A DNA stretch of 64,000 nucleotides, taken from NCBI GenBank assembly GCA_018873225.1, contig JAEILZ010000001.1:4712001-4776000 (forward strand), written 5' to 3'. The notes below the pieces were generated by a model. The model was given only the letters and a program-made list of their open reading frames with translations. It was not told where the DNA came from and searched no databases. Made by a program: the position numbers and the translations under genes. Positions 22,731 through 32,505 of the stretch are shown here, piece after piece. This stretch comes from [Phialemoniopsis] sp. UDSM-2020. Its lineage: Eukaryota; Ascomycota; Sordariomycetes; Thyridiales; Thyridiaceae. Each line of letters starts with the position of its first letter. Within the stretch, counting starts at the first letter, position 1.

Positions 22731-22848
22731 TATCTCGATATACAATACGATGACTAAGGTTCATCTCATTGCAAGTATATCCACTGCATGATCCTTTCCT
22801 CAGGCGAGGCACCCACTGTAGAATGGAATTTCCAAATTACTCTAAGTA

Positions 22849-24681
22849 TTAGTTTAAGAGGGGTGCTTCTTTCGGTGCTGATGACGTGTTCCTGGGGCTA
22901 CGTCGGAATCCCTCGGTAATGAGACCATCGAGATCGGCCTTCACCAGCAGGGCAAGGCGTCTCGACCCAGGCCGTACCTGGTTGATCCCGCCGCCATTGA
23001 ACCACAATCCACGCTGACCTGTCTGACCCCATATGTTGGCCCATTCACCTTCCTCGTCCAGCCGCGCGATGTCGCCCACCCGCTCTGCGACGTCCTCTCC
23101 AAACTGTTCTGTGACTTCGGCCTTGCGGTTCTGGTAGCCCGTGGCAAGCACAATCAGGTCCGCCGCGATGACTTGGCCATCGTCAAGCTTGACTCCCTCA
23201 GCGATAAACTCCACCACACGAGAATACTGCTCGACCTTGATGCCACCCCTGACGATAATGTTAGACGTGCCTTTGTTGAAGTAGTACCCGCCGCCTGTAC
23301 GAAGAAACAGATCGAGCCATCCCATGGCCTTGACGCCGTTGCCCACCCGCAACCCGGCCGCAGTGAGCCCTTGTATCAAGTCCGCGTCAATCTCGGTGGC
23401 CAGCTTGTGGTATGCCTGACTGCGCGACTCGCGAATATCGTTGATCAGACCGATGCCATACTGAATATCAACTAGCTCGGTCGGTATGTTGGGGTCGACG
23501 TATCCCGAATAAGCAACGTTCGCCGTGTCGATATTGACCACGACGACGGGCCTACGCTGCAGCATCGTCACCTCGACCTGGTTCTTATACAAGTCGTCCG
23601 CAATGTCGTGCGCACTAGTCGCCGCGCCGACGACGATGGCCTTCTTCGGGGATCCGTGATCCGTTGCCTTTGTGTATGCGGACGAATGCATCACGTCGCC
23701 CTTGAAAGACGAAAGTCCGGGCAACTCGGGCATGGCTGGCTTGCCGCCAATACCGCCAGTAGCGAGGATAATGTGGCGCGGATGAAGAACGCGCACGTCA
23801 CCGTTTGCGAGCTTAACGGAGGCCGACCAAGTATTGGTCTTTTCGTCGTACTCGCCGTGCACAAATTCGGTTGATGTCCATACGTTGAGGTCCAGGTACT
23901 CCGCGTAGATTGCGAGCCACTGGCCTATGAGGTCCTTTGGCAGGTACTCGGGATAGTGCTTTGGGAATGGCAGATACGGGAAGTCGTTCATCTCGAGAGG
24001 GTTGTGCAGGTGGAGAGCATCGTAGCGGTTGTACCAGTTGTCGCCGACGCGCTTGTTCTTGTCGATGATGAGTGGGCTGACACCCAGCTGTTCGAGATGG
24101 GCTGCAACCATGAGACCTGCTTGCCCTGATCCTACGATCAGGACCTCAGGCTCGCTGTCGCGATACTGTCTCTTCCTGTCGTGATTCTGCTGCCACGTCT
24201 CTCCGTCGTGATTGGGTGTGAAGCCATTGCCTCGAGGATTGACCACTACTCCCTTGGCGGTTTTGAGATTCTCGAGTCGTGTGTAGAGAGCGAAGACTCG
24301 CAATTTGTCCGGCTGGTGCGTGTCACTGACGGCATTGAGCACTGCCACTGCCGTTCCGCTTGCGGTCTCAAAATCCGCAAACGCTTCAATCACTGGCGGC
24401 GACTTTGATTCGCTCGATGCCTGCTGGATCCGGGGCTCGGGCCAGTACGACGACACCTTGAAACTGGTTGCCTTAATCTCCTTGTTAGCACTCAGCAAGG
24501 TGGAGATGACGGTGTCACGGCCGCTAAACTGCCGAAAGTCCCATGTGAATGCGCCGTTGTCGCGGAAGTAAGAAGTATCGGACAGGAGGCCCTTGAGAGC
24601 CTCCGCGTCATTTGCTGTGAGAGCACGTTCAAAGTCTGCCAGCCATCTCTCGACTTGGCCTCGAACAGAGGTTGACGCCAT
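22849..24681 (-). CDS. flavin-containing monooxygenase with N-terminal NTF2-like domain
   Basis: The intronless gene encodes 610 residues. Residues 1 to about 150 form an NTF2/SnoaL-like domain (WLADFERALTANDAEALKGL...). The rest is an FMO or Baeyer-Villiger-type flavoprotein: FAD motif VLIVGSGQAGLMVAAHLEQL, then GDNWYNRYDALHLHNP, then ILATGGIGGKPAMP, and the C-terminal LATGYQN typical of FMOs. The NADPH-binding motif reads IVVGAATSAHDIA, so its glycine pattern is altered. Such enzymes insert oxygen into ketones or hydroxylate soft nucleophiles. The divergent intergenic region shared with the cyclase-family gene has both cluster motifs, so it probably acts in an early step of the same pathway. 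Confidence 0.87.
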   Translation of the reverse strand: MASTSVRGQVERWLADFERALTANDAEALKGLLSDTSYFRDNGAFTWDFRQFSGRDTVISTLLSANKEIKATSFKVSSYWPEPRIQQASSESKSPPVIEAFADFETASGTAVAVLNAVSDTHQPDKLRVFALYTRLENLKTAKGVVVNPRGNGFTPNHDGETWQQNHDRKRQYRDSEPEVLIVGSGQAGLMVAAHLEQLGVSPLIIDKNKRVGDNWYNRYDALHLHNPLEMNDFPYLPFPKHYPEYLPKDLIGQWLAIYAEYLDLNVWTSTEFVHGEYDEKTNTWSASVKLANGDVRVLHPRHIILATGGIGGKPAMPELPGLSSFKGDVMHSSAYTKATDHGSPKKAIVVGAATSAHDIADDLYKNQVEVTMLQRRPVVVVNIDTANVAYSGYVDPNIPTELVDIQYGIGLINDIRESRSQAYHKLATEIDADLIQGLTAAGLRVGNGVKAMGWLDLFLRTGGGYYFNKGTSNIIVRGGIKVEQYSRVVEFIAEGVKLDDGQVIAADLIVLATGYQNRKAEVTEQFGEDVAERVGDIARLDEEGEWANIWGQTGQRGLWFNGGGINQVRPGSRRLALLVKADLDGLITEGFRRSPRNTSSAPKEAPLLN

Positions 24682-24877
24682 TTGGTTGGTGTATGTTCTT
24701 GGATTGGAATACGAACGTAGGTACGGTGATGTAGATTTCTGGATCTCTCTTCTACTTTGACGGGACGTCTACGGCATTTTGAAGAGCCCAAATGCTATGC
24801 TTCGCGCGTGGCCAGCATTTTAGTAATGGCTCGTTATGATGCCGGAGACGACAAGTGGTTCATTGTATCCGCTAGGC

Positions 24878-24888
24878 GGATATAGTGG
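24878..24888 (-). promoter_or_regulatory. CCACAATAYCC-like motif (one mismatch) upstream of the FMO gene
   Basis: GGATATAGTGG lies 197-207 bp upstream of the FMO start. It differs at one base from the exact motif and lies directly beside a CGG-N2-CCG site. Confidence 0.4.
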
Positions 24889-24892
24889 CTGC

Positions 24893-24905
24893 CATGCGGC
24901 TCCGG
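24893..24905. promoter_or_regulatory. CGG-N2-CCG site between the FMO and cyclase genes
   Basis: CATGCGGCTCCGG keeps one full arm and the CGG-CT-CCG core. It is placed in the divergent promoter of the FMO and cyclase-family genes. Confidence 0.5.
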
Positions 24906-25022
24906 GCCATCTGAGATCACTTTTAGTGGCGACTCACGATGACCTCCGAATGCGTCAATTCCACCCTCTGCGCGAGTCTATGGAATGAATCGATACCCTG
25001 CAGACGTTTCATTACAGCAAGA

Positions 25023-26483
25023 GATGGAAGTTCGTAAGTACAAGAAGCCATGACTAGACTTGCCGCACCATAAAGACAGCTGTGCTAACTCGGAGAGGTG
25101 CGTACCAGCGGATTGGGATGATCTTCCCGCAGGTAAGTGTCGGACAAGCTCCAAATGCTTCGTTTCACAAGATAACGGGGGATCTAGTCGACGGGCTTCC
25201 ACAAGGTTGTGCATGGGGCCTCTGGGACCGTGATGGAAAGAAAGATGTGTATGGCACGCTTAACCTATTGACACCACAAGTGGTTCAGGGAGCCCTGGGA
25301 GAGGCGACTGACGGCATACACGTCTCGTTGAAGTAAGATGACCCTTCTATACATGTCTCTGGCGAAGCCATGTGCGCAAGCACAAAGAGCTGATGATCGA
25401 AGTTGGCCATTGGGATCTATCAAGACGCCCGGATTCGGACGTAAGCCCCTGAGGCACAAAGTTGTCAGCTTTTCGGATACCCCTGGCGGCTTCCGTGGCT
25501 ATGATGATGAGGTATGGTTCATGACACAACCCTCCAAAAGGTTTCCTGCTCATTTCATTCAGGTTGAGTTCAACACACAGATCAGCAGCCAGTGGGACAG
25601 TCTTTGTACGTCTATAATTCCAGAAGGTGGACAGCGATAAGATCTGGCCTCGACTTACAGACTACACAGGTCACTACCACCACCAAGGAACCACTCTTGC
25701 TTATAATGGCATCAGAACGAGCGTAAAGGATTTGACTCAGCAGTTTGGGACAGAAGACAAGAAGCAATTGTTTCCGACCCTTAATCGTAGGTGCAGCGAA
25801 GTACTGTAGCAAGCATTGTCGCATGCCTGACTGGAGTCACAGATTGGCATCACCGTGGCGGAATTGTGGCTCGCGGAGTCTTGATAGACTACAAGGCGTA
25901 TGCTGATTCCTTCGGCCTGAGGATGAATCTTTTCGATAACGACCAAATCACGATCGAAGACATCGAGAAGATTGCGGAATACCAAGGCGTCGAGTTCAAG
26001 TATGGAGATATTCTGATCATCCGTTCCGGCTTTACCGAAGCTCTAACAGGCATGACCGGGGAGGAACAAGCCGAGGTGTTGGCGTCATACCGAACATGCG
26101 GTGTTGAGGGGACTGAAGAAGCTGCCAAATGGATCTGGAACAAGCATTTCGCTGCAGTCGCCGGTGACATGATGGGGTTTGAGCACAGTCCTTGTATCAT
26201 CAATGGCAAGGATGGGAAAGGTGGCGAAGACCTAGGCAAGTACCATTGGAAGCAGCTCAGGGACCAGGACCAAGAGATGTTCAGCTGACGCAAAAGCAAA
26301 TACACAGTACTGCATTCGTACCTTCTATCCCTGATGGGAATGCCCATTGGCGAGCTATGGGACCTGAAAGCTTTGTCCGTACATTGTGCAAAGATCAAGC
26401 GATACAGCTTTCTGCTTACTTCTATTCCGTTGAATGTACCAGGCAGTATTGCTTCGCCGCCAAATGCCATCGCTATATTCTAG
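25023..26483 (+). CDS. cyclase-family (kynurenine formamidase-like) hydrolase
   Basis: The gene is split into many exons. Supported ones end at 25132 and then run 25188-25332, 25403-25511, 25563-25605, 25670-25786, 25843-26235 and 26308-26483. Joined, they read PADWDDLPAVDGLPQGCAWG, then SIKTPGFGRK, NHWHHRGGIVARGVL, and a tail MGMPIGELWDLKALS. This is the fungal cyclase (PF04199) family of metal-dependent hydrolases related to kynurenine formamidase and isatin hydrolase; HWHHRGG carries probable metal ligands. The last intron (26236-26307) has a GC donor (G|GCAAGT); reading through it would stop early at 26288 and lose the conserved C-terminus. The first exon and start are unresolved: the ATG at 25023 before a good donor gives a phase mismatch. 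Confidence 0.75.
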
Positions 26484-26608
26484 ATAGGATAGCTCGGGAA
26501 AACAATTCAAGGAAATGTTGGAGCTGCATCAAGGCCAGACTGACGGTGTATCGAATGTCCTCATGACAGGCACGTTATGGGGCTTTTTCCATGGACATCC
26601 TCCCAAAG

Positions 26609-26637
26609 CCACAATACCCTATGCAGGGATATTGTGG
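26609..26637. promoter_or_regulatory. 29-bp dyad of the cluster motif upstream of mhpA-like
   Basis: CCACAATACCC (26609-26619), a 7-bp spacer and GGATATTGTGG (26627-26637) form a near-perfect palindrome of two cluster motifs. It lies 161-189 bp upstream of the mhpA-like ATG. This is the only place where the motif appears as a full dyad. Confidence 0.7.
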
Positions 26638-26797
26638 TTCAGCGCCGGCAACCATCAGTGCTCTCCGTGAGGGTTCTCCTACCAAATTCTCATAGTTAGC
26701 CATATAGCAACAAATGTCTGCGAGAGAGATCTCCAGGCGCGTAGCACACTGAATGAAGGAGAGAGGGATCGAAGACCAGAAGCATCGTTCGACTGAA

Positions 26798-28426
26798 ATG
26801 TCATCTTTCACTACAGATGTCGTTATTGTGGGCGCCGGACCCGTGGGCCTCACATTGGCAAACTTCCTCGGGCTAAGTGGGGTGCGCGTCTTGGTGGTTG
26901 AGAAGCTTGACACAATCATCAATTATCCCAGGGCCATTGGCATAGATGACGAGTCTCTCCGTCTACTCCAAGCGCTCCAGCTCGTCGACGACGTAATCCC
27001 ACATACGACGCCGAACCACTCCATGAGGTTCTTGACCGCTGGGGGACGCTGCTTCGCCGACTTCAAGCCCACTACCTTGGACTTTGGATGGCCACGACGT
27101 AATGCCTTCATCCAGCCTGAAATCGACAAAGTTCTTTTGAAAGGATTGGAGCGCTTTCCAAATGTGGAAGTCCTGTTTTCCCAAACTTTGATCTCGGTAG
27201 ATCAGGACGAGAAGGGCGTGACGGTGGTCACCGACAAGCAGAATTTCCGGTCACAATACCTTGTCGGGGCTGATGGAGGCAGCAGCTTTGTAAGAAAGCA
27301 TGTCGGGATCTCCTTCGAAGGTACCACGGCGCCGAACAAGTGGATAGTCGTCGATATCCGCAACGACCCTTTAGGTATTCCCAACCTCTACGTGTGCTGC
27401 GACCCAATGCGACCATATGTCTCTGCTGCACTACCCCACGGAATACGAAGATTCGAGTTCATGGTCATGAGTGACGAGACTGAGGATCAGCTAAGAGAAC
27501 CTGCGACCATGAGAAAGCTCTTCGCCAAAGTGGTACCGGATCCCGACAACATTGACATCATCCAGAGTCGGGTATATAGTCACAACGCCCGCTTGGCCGC
27601 TCGATTCCGCTCCGGACGCGTTTTGCTTGCAGGCGATGCAGCCCACATCATGCCCGTCTGGCAGGGGCAAGGATATAACAGCGGGCTAAGAGACACTCTT
27701 AACCTGGGTTGGAAGCTCGCTCGCGTCGTCAAAGGGACTCTAGATGCTCGGATTCTGGACACCTTCGAAACGGAGCGTCGCACACACGCAAAGGCGATGC
27801 GCGACCTTTCAGTGCTGACCGGTCACATATTCGCGCCCCCGTATCGCTGGCTAGGTTGGCTCCGCGACGGGCTCACCTGGTTCCTGGCTTACCTACCCCA
27901 AGTTAAGGCGTACTTCTTGGAGATGAGGTTCAAGCCTATGCCGCGATACGGTGAAGGGGCGGCCTTGGTCCTCGAAAAGGACCCCCGGGCACCTGTCGGC
28001 ACCATGTTCATCCAACCATTCGTTTTCAGGGACCAAGAGGGAGGACTCGCAGAGCCGGTGAGGTTTGACGATATCATGGGATCCGACAAATTTGCATTGA
28101 TATCCTGGGGCACGAATCCGCTTTGGGGCCTGTCCCGTTCCCAGATTGCCGCATGGAGACAGCTGGGGACTGCATTCATTGAGGTGCTACCGGCATGTCA
28201 GCTTAGAAGCCCCCAGGCTCCAGCCGAAGCAGAAGAAGGCGTAACCCGAGTCGGCGACAGCAAAGATGGCACACTCAAGAAGTATTTCGGCAATTATCCG
28301 CGCTCGATTGCCATCATTCGGCCCGATCGTTTTGTCGGGGCCTTAGCCATTCCTCAGACAATCGGCAGGATATCGGATCAGTTTTTTGACGCCATAGGAT
28401 TTGTACCTGATGGCGATAGATCTTAA
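26798..28426 (+). CDS. mhpA: FAD-dependent aromatic hydroxylase, 3-(3-hydroxyphenyl)propionate hydroxylase (MhpA)-like
   Basis: The intronless gene encodes 542 residues; from memory E. coli MhpA has 554. The class A flavin monooxygenase motifs are all present: GAGPVG at 12-17, the DG motif in LVGADGGSSFVR, and GDAAHIMPVWQGQGYN from residue 279. Long strings such as PRAIGIDDE, FGWPRRNAFIQP, CCDPMRPYVSAALPH and FLEMRFKPMP are those I recall from bacterial MhpA, so this is far closer than the general fungal phenol hydroxylases. The expected reaction is NAD(P)H-dependent ortho-hydroxylation of a 3-hydroxyphenyl-alkanoate to a catechol. The start was chosen at 26798 (MSSFTTD); an in-frame ATG at 26753 is possible. 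It is followed by the B, C and D homologues. Confidence 0.92.
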   Translation: MSSFTTDVVIVGAGPVGLTLANFLGLSGVRVLVVEKLDTIINYPRAIGIDDESLRLLQALQLVDDVIPHTTPNHSMRFLTAGGRCFADFKPTTLDFGWPRRNAFIQPEIDKVLLKGLERFPNVEVLFSQTLISVDQDEKGVTVVTDKQNFRSQYLVGADGGSSFVRKHVGISFEGTTAPNKWIVVDIRNDPLGIPNLYVCCDPMRPYVSAALPHGIRRFEFMVMSDETEDQLREPATMRKLFAKVVPDPDNIDIIQSRVYSHNARLAARFRSGRVLLAGDAAHIMPVWQGQGYNSGLRDTLNLGWKLARVVKGTLDARILDTFETERRTHAKAMRDLSVLTGHIFAPPYRWLGWLRDGLTWFLAYLPQVKAYFLEMRFKPMPRYGEGAALVLEKDPRAPVGTMFIQPFVFRDQEGGLAEPVRFDDIMGSDKFALISWGTNPLWGLSRSQIAAWRQLGTAFIEVLPACQLRSPQAPAEAEEGVTRVGDSKDGTLKKYFGNYPRSIAIIRPDRFVGALAIPQTIGRISDQFFDAIGFVPDGDRS

Positions 28427-28737
28427 CAGTAGAATGATTGTCAACTTCGAGATGGTGGACATTCTTAGTCGACAGGTTGCGGCAACTTCTAACGTCAATT
28501 TATTGAGTGGTCTAAAGGAATTGTTGTGAAGATCTAAGGGTACAAGCTCACGGCGTGTATATCAAACCTGCGAGCCCGATGGCAATTACCGCACAGGGAC
28601 TATGAGATTGGTGAAAACTGTATCTTCCATCTTGTTACATCCTTTCATTCTATGAGTGTGTGTAGATAGACTGGCTTTCGTGGCCTAATTAGGTAGCGAG
28701 AGCTGGGGTGAACTAAGTGCAGCCCAACATCATGTGC
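28427..28737. other. short convergent intergenic region
   Basis: The 3' ends of mhpA-like and mhpB-like face each other here. Nothing else was seen. Confidence 0.5.
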
Positions 28738-29685
28738 TCATTCCGTGACTGATGTGGCTGTAATACCGCCGAAGCCAGCGATCCATTCAGGAATTGGCCT
28801 GTAATATCGACTTGTAACCTCGTAAGGGCTGAACATGGACATCGCAGACGCTGCGGCCACCCACGTCTTGACCTCGTGTGTCGACGCGCCTGCGACGTCC
28901 GTCACCTCCTGGCTTGTCATAGTGTCCAAGGACGACATCGCGTTGTTGGCAATGGTGTCGAGGAACCTGCGATCCCATTCTGGCGCGAGGGCATGCAGTG
29001 TGGACTGGTCTTCGACGAAATCTTTTGCAGCCTTGATGGTGCGATTCGTTCTCGCTTCCCGATCTTCTGGAGAGAGATTCTTGCCTGCCCCTAGGAGCAC
29101 CTCCCGCACCTCTTCAGGAGCCGTGGCGTACTGTGGCACCGGTGGCTGATGAGACAGTCCGCCAGACGCCAAGAAGAGCACCCTCTTGTTCAGTGTCTTG
29201 CAGAAGCGTCCCACTGTCTCGCCCAATATTCTAGCCCGCCTGAAGGGCGGCAAAGGCGGAGCGACACAGTTCACGAAGACCGGGATGATGGGGTACTTTT
29301 CGATTCCACCGAGCACGAATGCCAGAGGCTGTGCAAAGCCATGATCCACCTGCATCCTCTGAGAGGTAGCTATATCCACGTCGTGCTCCATGCAGTACTC
29401 GGCCAGTTTCGCCACCAGTTCCGACGCAGTAGAGAGCGGTCCCTTTGGTGTGTTGAAGTCGCCTATGGCGAAGGCCTCTACGCCGACACAGAATGATGGC
29501 ATCACGTCGTGAAAGAAGCCATTGAAGTGATCGGGCGCGAATAAGACGACAAGCTCTGGGTCAAACTCGGCGACCTTTTGGCGCGTGTTCTCGATGTAAT
29601 CGTCGATTTCTCCCAGAACGGCCTGAGAAGGATTGACCAGCCCGATCAGCGGCGTGTGCGAGATGCATGCCAAGAATCCCGACAT
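28738..29685 (-). CDS. mhpB: LigB-type (class III) extradiol dioxygenase, 2,3-dihydroxyphenylpropionate 1,2-dioxygenase (MhpB)-like
   Basis: The intronless gene encodes 315 residues; E. coli MhpB has 314 as I recall. With the start at 29685 (MSGFLAC), the catalytic Asp-His of QVDHGFAQPL falls at 114-115 and the His of SGGLSHQPPVP at 179. These are the residue numbers established for MhpB. ELVVLFAPDHFNGFFHDVMP near the N-terminus and the tail RYYRPIPEWIAGFG are further signatures. The enzyme would open a catechol next to its two hydroxyls (meta cleavage) using Fe(II) and O2. It is transcribed opposite to mhpA-like and toward it. An in-frame ATG at 29718 would add 11 residues. No cluster motif was found in its promoter. 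Confidence 0.93.
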   Translation of the reverse strand: MSGFLACISHTPLIGLVNPSQAVLGEIDDYIENTRQKVAEFDPELVVLFAPDHFNGFFHDVMPSFCVGVEAFAIGDFNTPKGPLSTASELVAKLAEYCMEHDVDIATSQRMQVDHGFAQPLAFVLGGIEKYPIIPVFVNCVAPPLPPFRRARILGETVGRFCKTLNKRVLFLASGGLSHQPPVPQYATAPEEVREVLLGAGKNLSPEDREARTNRTIKAAKDFVEDQSTLHALAPEWDRRFLDTIANNAMSSLDTMTSQEVTDVAGASTHEVKTWVAAASAMSMFSPYEVTSRYYRPIPEWIAGFGGITATSVTE

Positions 29686-30251
29686 TGTTCCAATGCGTCT
29701 TTCGGGGCCTTCGAACATGGGCTACTGTCTCCTTGGAGGTCACCAGAGAGGGTAGTCTGTGTAGGAGCGGCGGAGGCTGGAAGAAGGTGAGTTGCGTCAA
29801 TTACGTATATATTTTCTATCTGACAATGTGAATGTAAGATCTACGACAGCAGCATCAGTGCCCTGGCTGGCCCACATCGGAAGCGGAAAAGGTGGCAGAG
29901 ATGCAGTTCCGCATCCTTAGCAACGCAACACCGTCCCGACGACGGACATGCCGATAGCGCATGATGAGTACGGTCACACCGAACCATAGATTGGCAATCA
30001 TGGTCGACTGCAAAGTCTAACTCCTATTACCTAGGTCTAATTCTCTAATCGTGCAGAAGCTAAGTCTTCGAGCTCCTTCAGTGCGTGGTGAGTAGACTTA
30101 ATGAAAAGTTCTTATCTAGGACGGAGGACTATGATCACATGTCTTCTGACTATCGTGTCAAATTGGGACGTCTCGTCTGAATATGATGTGAGCTGTGATA
30201 AGGTTTGGCAGTACTGCAGTATCAGATGCAGATCAGATTTATAATTCGGCT
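29686..30251. other. intergenic region between mhpB-like and mhpC-like
   Basis: This is the promoter of mhpB-like (minus). I looked for the CCACAATAYCC and CGG-N2-CCG motifs and found neither. No further gene was seen. Confidence 0.5.
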
Positions 30252-31109
30252 TTACGCTTTCAGGAAGTCTATCACGATTCTATTGAATCTATCGGCGTGC
30301 TCCCATTGAGCCCAATGGCCACATCTGTTGAACAGATGAGTTTCTGAATTGGGAATCCCGGCAGCCAGTCTGAGCGCACCGTCCATTGGCATGACGCGAT
30401 CCTGCCGGCCCCAGATGATCAAAGTCTGTTGTCTGATCTCGGGAAGCCTGGCAGTAACATCGGGATACTGCCTAGGATTCAGGGAGTAGCTCTCCACAAA
30501 GTTCTCCAGGTGGTCTTCCCTCTCCAGCATATTCTTTAGACGAAGTTGTAGAAGATCGTATGTGATGGAGGTACTGTCGTAAACGAAGATGTTGTTGAAT
30601 CTTTTCAGGTTTTCCACGGTAGGATTCCGATACAGTTCAAGTACATGCTTCATACCCTCTGTCGGGGTAGGGATAAACAGACTGACGCCTCCCGTACCAC
30701 CGCCCATCAGAATTAGTTTCCTAACGTGTGTTGGGTACTCCAAGGTGAATGCGACGGCACTATGTGCGCCCATCGAGTTTCCTACCAGATGGATCTTGCT
30801 GAGGCCCAGTCCATCGATGACGCCCTTGACAGCTCGGGCGTTTAGTGACGAGCGCGAGCCTGAGTTGACGATGGAGTCACTTTGGCCCCAGCCCGGGAGA
30901 TCAATGAGCAGGACCCGATATCCGCTCTCCACAAACGGGTCAACATTTCGGTGGAAGTTTGCCCATCCAGTAGCCCCAGGGCCGGACCCATGAAGCATGA
31001 CCACGACTTCTTCACCATCACCGCAGTCGTTGTAATGTAGTCGTAAGGGCTTTTCGCCCTCTTGAATAACGATGAACTGTTTTGTATTCTCCGCAGTGAT
31101 GGGAGCCAT
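30252..31109 (-). CDS. mhpC: alpha/beta hydrolase, meta-cleavage product hydrolase (MhpC)-like
   Basis: The intronless gene encodes 285 residues from the ATG at 31109 (MAPITAENT); bacterial MhpC has about 288. The oxyanion-hole region is [15 protein letters not shown], the nucleophile elbow [12 protein letters not shown] carries the Ser, [10 protein letters not shown] carries the Asp, and [11 protein letters not shown] carries the His. [11 protein letters not shown] and [12 protein letters not shown] also match MhpC, which hydrolyses the C-C bond of the ring-fission product to a 2-hydroxydienoate plus a dicarboxylic acid. The frame is open 29 codons further upstream with a hydrophobic run, but conservation begins after MAPITAEN. 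It is divergent to mhpD-like, with a variant cluster motif between them. Confidence 0.92.
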   Translation of the reverse strand: MAPITAENTKQFIVIQEGEKPLRLHYNDCGDGEEVVVMLHGSGPGATGWANFHRNVDPFVESGYRVLLIDLPGWGQSDSIVNSGSRSSLNARAVKGVIDGLGLSKIHLVGNSMGAHSAVAFTLEYPTHVRKLILMGGGTGGVSLFIPTPTEGMKHVLELYRNPTVENLKRFNNIFVYDSTSITYDLLQLRLKNMLEREDHLENFVESYSLNPRQYPDVTARLPEIRQQTLIIWGRQDRVMPMDGALRLAAGIPNSETHLFNRCGHWAQWEHADRFNRIVIDFLKA

Positions 31110-31268
31110 CGTGATATCTGAATCTGGCTGGCGGATGATGTTCAGGTTCGCCAACAACAACAAAAGCATCGAAAGACACGCGAGATCGCATTTCACAGCT
31201 CTTGATCAAATACAACATGGACCAAGTATCGAGGACAGGGTAGCTTGGTGCCACGCGACGAAGATTCA

Positions 31269-31279
31269 GGGTAATGTGG
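31269..31279 (-). promoter_or_regulatory. CCACAATAYCC-like motif (one mismatch) between mhpC-like and mhpD-like
   Basis: GGGTAATGTGG lies in the divergent promoter, 160-170 bp from the mhpC-like start and 179-189 bp from the mhpD-like start. Confidence 0.4.
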
Positions 31280-31457
31280 CTGCGGAAGCTCTTTCGAAGG
31301 AGAGGATAAAGTGGCGTGGTATCTCAATCATGCCTCTTTAGGGGAGCCACTTAGCAGGGTGTGCAGATTCGAGCAGACCTATGCAAAAAAATACTGAAAG
31401 TCAATGCGGCTCATTCGCACATGCAAAGTCTCGCCACAATCTTCCTCGAATTAATTC

Positions 31458-32264
31458 ATGACCATTATGGAGACCATCGTCACTCAAGCCGCCCAGGTTC
31501 TCCGCAACGCGCACAGCACTGGAAATCCTATCCCCCCTCTTCGGAAACTATTCAAAGGGCTAGATGTCAACGATGCATACGCAGTTCAGAAACGCAATAT
31601 CGATCTGCAGCTTGCCCAAGGTGCTCGAATCGTCGGGTCCAAGATCGGCCTCACCTCGGCAGCAGTGCGGAAACAGATAGGTGTGGATCAGCCAGACTAC
31701 GGGTTACTGTTAGATCACATGGAATGCGCCGAGGGCGAGCCGATTCCTGTGTCTCGCCATATGCAGCCCAAGATCGAAGCAGAAGTGGCTTTCATTCTCG
31801 GTAAAGACCTCGATTTTCCACGGCCCACAGTCGTCGATGTGATCCAGGCGATCGAACATGTCGTTCCCGCGTTTGAGATCGTTGGCAGTCGCATCGAAAA
31901 CTGGAATATCGGTTTGGTCGACACGATTGCCGACAACGCATCTTCGTCGGGGTACGTTTTGGGCACACCCGTGCGCAGGCTCGACGGGTTAGACCTGCGC
32001 AGCTGTGCCATGACTATTACGAGCGCGTCCACGGCGCATGGGACAGTGCTGTCCTCGGGAGACGGTGCGGCCTGTCTCGGGAATCCACTGAACGCGGTAG
32101 TATGGCTTGCAAGAGTCATGCACGAACGTGGGTTTCCCTTGAAGGCTGGTAGTCTTATTCTCTCCGGTGCATTGGGGCCAATGGTGACTGTAGAGCCTGG
32201 AGAGACCTACAAAGCGCACATTGAAGGCCTTGGAGATGTGACGGCAGTCTTTGCCGCCGAATGA
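31458..32264 (+). CDS. mhpD: 2-keto-4-pentenoate hydratase (MhpD)-like
   Basis: The intronless gene encodes 268 residues; E. coli MhpD has 269 as I recall. Landmarks of the FAH-type hydratase fold are GSKIGLTSAAVRKQIGVDQP, KIEAEVAFILGKDL with the metal-binding acidic residues, FEIVGSRIENWNI, DTIADNASSSGYV and LSGALGPMVTV. The enzyme adds water to 2-hydroxypenta-2,4-dienoate to give 4-hydroxy-2-oxovalerate, the step after MhpC. Two close start codons exist (31458 and 31467) and cannot be separated here. The next enzyme of the bacterial route, the aldolase MhpE, is not found in the window. Confidence 0.92.
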   Translation: MTIMETIVTQAAQVLRNAHSTGNPIPPLRKLFKGLDVNDAYAVQKRNIDLQLAQGARIVGSKIGLTSAAVRKQIGVDQPDYGLLLDHMECAEGEPIPVSRHMQPKIEAEVAFILGKDLDFPRPTVVDVIQAIEHVVPAFEIVGSRIENWNIGLVDTIADNASSSGYVLGTPVRRLDGLDLRSCAMTITSASTAHGTVLSSGDGAACLGNPLNAVVWLARVMHERGFPLKAGSLILSGALGPMVTVEPGETYKAHIEGLGDVTAVFAAE

Positions 32265-32505
32265 TAATGGGAAATCAATTTAACCTCCAGAAGCCCGAGA
32301 CACACAAGCACGCCATCATGTTTACTCCTGCCACTCTACCCGTTGCTGGTGGGGCTGTGGCCAAGATGAAATTTAATAGTCTTAAACATTCCTTGCCGCC
32401 TCACCTGTGTTGACTCAAGTTCTACTGTTACCAAAATTGTCCTCCTTTCCAATAGGATTGCTTCCATCAAAGCTGACCCAACAAAGAGTTGCGTTCGTAA
32501 TTATC

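Noticed and set aside
31110..31196. Signal-peptide-like start of the MhpC-like protein (29 extra residues)
   Set aside because: Similarity to MhpC begins only after the ATG at 31109, and a cytosolic pathway does not need secretion. The hydrophobic run is probably 5' leader.
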